A stretch of DNA of 64,000 bases, taken from assembly GCF_022458985.1 (NCBI RefSeq), contig NC_061779.1, forward strand, positions 12,164,501 through 12,228,500. Direction: 5' to 3'. Source of the DNA: Mugil cephalus (Eukaryota; Chordata; Actinopteri; Mugiliformes; Mugilidae). The translations under genes were made by a program, and so were the position numbers. Positions 60,421-64,000 of this stretch are shown piece by piece. Below the pieces are notes generated by a model, which was not told where the DNA came from, did not search any database, and worked only from the letters and a program-made list of their open reading frames with translations. Within the stretch, counting starts at the first letter, position 1, and each line of letters starts with the position of its first letter.

Positions 60421-61727
60421 ATATTGGCAAACACACTTGACATATCACATTTTCCCACTTGTATTCTGTGAAATTATAAAGAAAAAGAAGCCATCCCAGT
60501 ATAAAAGTACATTTTCAACTTTGCACAAATATCCGAGGTAGATTGGTGGGAGGAAAATGCAAATTCTATTATCTCAACTTGACAAGTGAATGTGTCCTAT
60601 GATTTTCTGCGGTGACACAGACAGGCACTTTCATAACAATGATTGCACCATTAAATCTGACAAGAACAACACAGAGGCCGATTTTACATGTTGGTCACGA
60701 AGCCAATATTCATTATTTTTAATATAAATCTCACAGGGGAAAGAATAACAAACACATTGGTAGCTGAGTCGATCGATTAACACCGACTGAAACTCTGAGC
60801 CGTGAGATAAAAAGCCCTGGAGCCAGCTTCACCTTGATCTACAGATCTACTTTCGATTTCCACAGAGCAGTCCATTATCTCATATGCCCCAGATTACCTG
60901 GCTAATCACAGACATGATAAAAGCAATGATGTGTACCAGTTTAATGAATCACTTATACAAGCCCAGTTTACAGAGCCCTTGCATACGATTGAGACTGATG
61001 TTGTTTTTGTGCTTGTCATGTGTGCAAAGCAAAGTAAATATCTTACCGTTGTTTATTCTTGAGTATTTCAAGGTGTACTCAAAGGTCAAATGCCAAGTGT
61101 ATGCCAGGGCCGGCTGGTGAGAGCTGCTCCCATGCGCTAGCACCAAGAATGAATGAGCATGTATTTGCTTGTGCATCTGCATAGTTGCTCCATTAATTAT
61201 CTGCCCAGTGAATTTTCTGAATATGATAAATGCACCGCTCAGACTCGCTGACTCAACAGTGAGCCTTCTAAATGTGTCCTGTGCCAGAATCAAGGTTACA
61301 CAAGTAACACTGTGCCTGTGCAGGGGATATCATCGCTCTTGCTCCCTGTTCTTAGATTTTCACACGAGCACGTCATCGCTGCCATGTAACATGTTCAAAG
61401 TGTTGTGTTTTCATACAGTCTACAGAGAATTTTACAATCTTAACTTTGATTTAAGGTCATTACTGGCACTTTGCTATTCATTAATTTATTAAACAACTAA
61501 TTTGAAGCTTGTTGATTTCTCACTGCTGAGTACAGGGAAATTTGCACATGTCTGTGGCTGCGGTTGTTACACAACATCACATTTTGTAAATAAGTTTTGT
61601 AAGCAAAGTTCCAACCGGCATACCTGTGAGACACACCTGATCACATGCAAAGTCAAAACTGACTCTAAACCAAAGGTAAGATGACACTGTTACTAAACCA
61701 GTGCTGCAGAAATTTGTTTTAAATACG

Positions 61728-61733
61728 TTTATT
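61728..61733 (-). terminator. neto2: Candidate neto2 poly(A) signal
   Basis: AATAAA on the minus strand lies about 380 nt after the neto2 stop. Confidence 0.35.
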
Positions 61734-62110
61734 AATGGACCAAATGAAAACTGAGAGGTAATTGTTTCCACCGGTAACTCAACATGTAAACACACCTCCT
61801 TTTGAAACATGTCTCAGAACACAAATTCAGCCTCAACAGTGAATAACAAGAAAAATAAACAATACAGAGTATATTCATTTGTCATTATTTGTAGGGTTTT
61901 ATCGTGAATATGATACCAACCCACCATGGGCTGTTTACAATTTACAAGCTGATTTGGCAGTGCTTGAGTATCTTGAGTATCTTCAACGGACCACTTCTAA
62001 GGAGGAGCTAAGTAGAAAAAAGAAGAGTGGCAAATCATGGTAATTGTTCAGTATTCCTCTTCTTTTCTGCCCCTCCCCAGCTTTAATTGTGCGAACCTCG
62101 CCTCTCCTCT

Positions 62111-64000
62111 TCAGAAGTCCATGGACAAAGACCTTTGCTGAGCCATTTCAAAGTTTCCTCTTCGGCTTCCGGCCCTACGCACATACACATCATACCTTCC
62201 GTCCTCATCCTCTTCCTCGTCCTCTTCCATGACCCTGTCCTGCCGCCCGAGCCCTCTGTCGCCCACACTGTGTTGGCCCTGCATTCTGCCGGGTTTCATG
62301 CTGGGCCAGCTCTTCTTCCGCAGACTGCTGTTCAAGTCTCTGAAGGGAGGCAACCCGCTCTGGAAGTCCCCTCTGAAAGGGGGGAGCTCCAAGGATCCCC
62401 TCTCCAGGACGTGCGCACCATGACCCGCCTTCATGCAGTTGACAGAGGGGTGGGAGCCACAGTGGTGTTCGTGAACGCAGCGCGATCCTGACGAGGACCT
62501 CCTGAGCGCCTGCAGCGACTGGAGCTCCTCTGATAACTCGCCGAGGTCCCCAGACATCTCCTGAAAGAGACAACGTCATTAGAAGTGTGAAATAAGGTAA
62601 GCATGTGCGTGTAACAATCAGTGACAATGATTGATGACCTTGTCTCTGAGAGTGAAGAGCTCATAGTGTGGAGGGTCAAACACTTCCTGGAAGTCAGCAC
62701 GGTGGAACATACTGTTCTTACGAATCAGCACCTGAAAGATATCATTAAATGGCCTCGTGAATGGACAGTTGTGGCAAAACACCGGGATCATTTGCCGCAT
62801 CTTGATTACCTTTTTACGAGGCTGTTTGACTTGCACCAGGATGGAGACGATGAGGAGCAGCAGCACGACCCCCGTGGAGACACAGATGATTGTCCCGTGC
62901 GTCTTTGTGATCTGGTGAAAAATATTTTTACTCTTTTTCTCTGCGTGAAGGAGATAAACAGAGTGACAAAGAGGGTTTAAGTATAAGGGACGCTGAGAGT
63001 GCATCACTCATTTACTTGTTGACCGCCCTCCCCATCAGGACTGGCTGCATCTTCGGTTGCCAAGATCAATTCGGAGCCCTCACTAAAAGCCAAGCCACTG
63101 ATAAACAGCCTTCACAAAATGTGAGGCGCTTAGGTTCCACTTATCAGCCAAAAAGCCCTGAAGATTTTTGAGCTGGAAATCCCATGAGATGGTGATTTCT
63201 CTGCCAAGAAGGGAAAGTTTGTCCTGTCACACATACTACAATAAAAACCTGCTGAGGCCTGTTTGAGTGCGCTGGTGCAAAAACTTTGTAGAATTGTATC
63301 CACAGAAACTCCAGGACGCTCAGCGTGACGCAACATAGTCAGACATGACATGAATCGCACTATGTAGCACAACAGAACTCATTGTAACACAGCGCGGCAC
63401 GGCACGGCACAGAGGATCAAAGAAAGCGCTCTGGCAGAACTGGAGTACCTTTGCAGTTGCTTTCATCCCAAGGAAAGACGCAGTTTTGTATGCCGTTGCA
63501 CACCAGAGAAGTGTTGATGCACATGTTACTGTGGCAAAAGAATGTGCTGCTTGTACAGGGCGCTAAAACACAAGCACAAGGTGCATCACGGGTTATGTCA
63601 GCTATGCAGAGAAACTGAAAAAGCATCCAAAACCACGAGAAGTAAAATACATTTTGTTCATTTGTTGTACACATTGGCCAGAGCCGCGTAACTAGATTAA
63701 TGAATATGTTGTATAATTAAACTGCAGCTGAAACTACTCTTACAATGTTGCAGTGATTAAAAGCCGCCACAGGAGTGCGCTGTTAAAAATATGTCACACA
63801 TTCGAGACGTGCTTGCCCCGTCACAGAAGCTGCAGAAGCTAAACATTATGGAGTAATATGTGCAACGACAATGATCTGCAGGAGAAACTCACGGTCAGCG
63901 AAGGAAGTGAACAGCATCCGGAAGCGGCTGAGGCGGCTCGTCTCATCCGCCCACATCCTCACAACTCCCACACCGGTGTCCAGCATGACGTCGTTAGCTA
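62111..64000 (-). CDS. neto2: NETO2 kainate-receptor auxiliary subunit, 3' part of the gene
   Basis: NETO2 is a single-pass CUB/LDLa membrane protein that modulates kainate receptors and KCC2. Exons in the window are 64000-63893 (end of the second CUB domain, [20 protein letters not shown]), 63562-63449 (LDLa, [20 protein letters not shown] then [16 protein letters not shown]), 62940-62810 (ITKTHGTII and the transmembrane segment, then QVKQPRKK), 62731-62639 ([18 protein letters not shown]) and 62560-62111 (cytoplasmic tail ending SLSMDF). Phases join throughout. [17 protein letters not shown] and the DRVMEE...SMDF tail fit NETO2, not NETO1. The 5' half of the gene lies beyond 64000. The tail has an acidic run ([10 protein letters not shown]) before YDVYVR. 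The donor after LRDK is weak (GTCATC). Confidence 0.95.

Larger units (their letters stand above)
58329..62110. other. Intergenic between tmem116-like gene and neto2
   Basis: Contains an hAT-like repeat (59395-59660), a degenerate Tc1 transposase (59755-60420) and probably the neto2 3'UTR at the right end. The block 60420-61700 has no recognisable gene. Confidence 0.6.

Noticed and set aside
62205-62627. Alternative minus-strand frames over the neto2 tail exon
   Set aside because: Shifted relative to the frame that gives the recognisable NETO2 tail ([20 protein letters not shown]).
62618-63007. neto2 membrane and cytoplasmic exons as one 129-codon exon
   Set aside because: Family alignment jumps exactly over 62732-62809, which has GT/AG ends; the readable intron is reported instead as a possible retention event.

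Overview
The window is vertebrate genomic DNA, almost certainly from a teleost fish. It shows widely spaced, intron-split genes with consensus splice sites, long CA/GT, CT and GATA microsatellites, and fish-type transposon debris (Tc1-like, hAT-like, short inverted-repeat elements, a tRNA-like SINE, a non-LTR retrotransposon fragment). There are no bacterial operons, CRISPR arrays, phage or integrative elements, and nothing here looks like a new multi-gene system. Gene models were built by hand: every exon junction was checked for GT/AG, codon phase and agreement with remembered family sequences. No database search was possible.

Layout. (1) 1-36697, plus strand: the 3' two thirds of shank3, from the end of the SH3 domain through the PDZ domain, the proline-rich linker with Homer- and cortactin-binding motifs, to the SAM domain and stop. 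Twelve coding exons give 1351 residues; the ankyrin part lies off the left edge. (2) 36698-42160: shank3 3'UTR and a repeat-rich convergent intergenic gap. (3) 42161-43864, minus: rabl2, a ciliary Rab-like GTPase (219 aa, 8 exons). (4) 46028-47320, minus: odf3b/cimap1b, a microtubule inner protein of cilia and sperm tails (257 aa, 6 exons). (5) 51427-54018, minus: a class II ARF GTPase, arf4-like (180 aa, 6 exons). (6) 54922-58328, plus, head-to-head with arf4: a seven-pass GPCR-like protein of the TMEM116 family (360 aa, 12 exons). (7) 58329-62110: repeat-rich gap with an hAT-like element and a dead Tc1 transposase. (8) 62111-64000, minus, cut by the right edge: the 3' end of neto2, a kainate-receptor auxiliary subunit.

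The shank3-rabl2 adjacency matches the human 22q13.33 end, where SHANK3 is followed by ACR and RABL2B; no acrosin gene is visible here. Two genes act at excitatory synapses (shank3, neto2). Three neighbouring minus-strand genes (rabl2, odf3b, arf4) have known or plausible roles in cilia or flagella.

The observations most worth a second look are: a coding-like in-frame alternative N-terminus for a short shank3 isoform; an extra 79-nt intron splitting the large shank3 exon; overlapping splice donors in odf3b of which only the weak one keeps frame; a stop-free 78-nt intron in neto2; three RFX X-box palindromes; and an inverted pair of unnamed repeats 51 kb apart.
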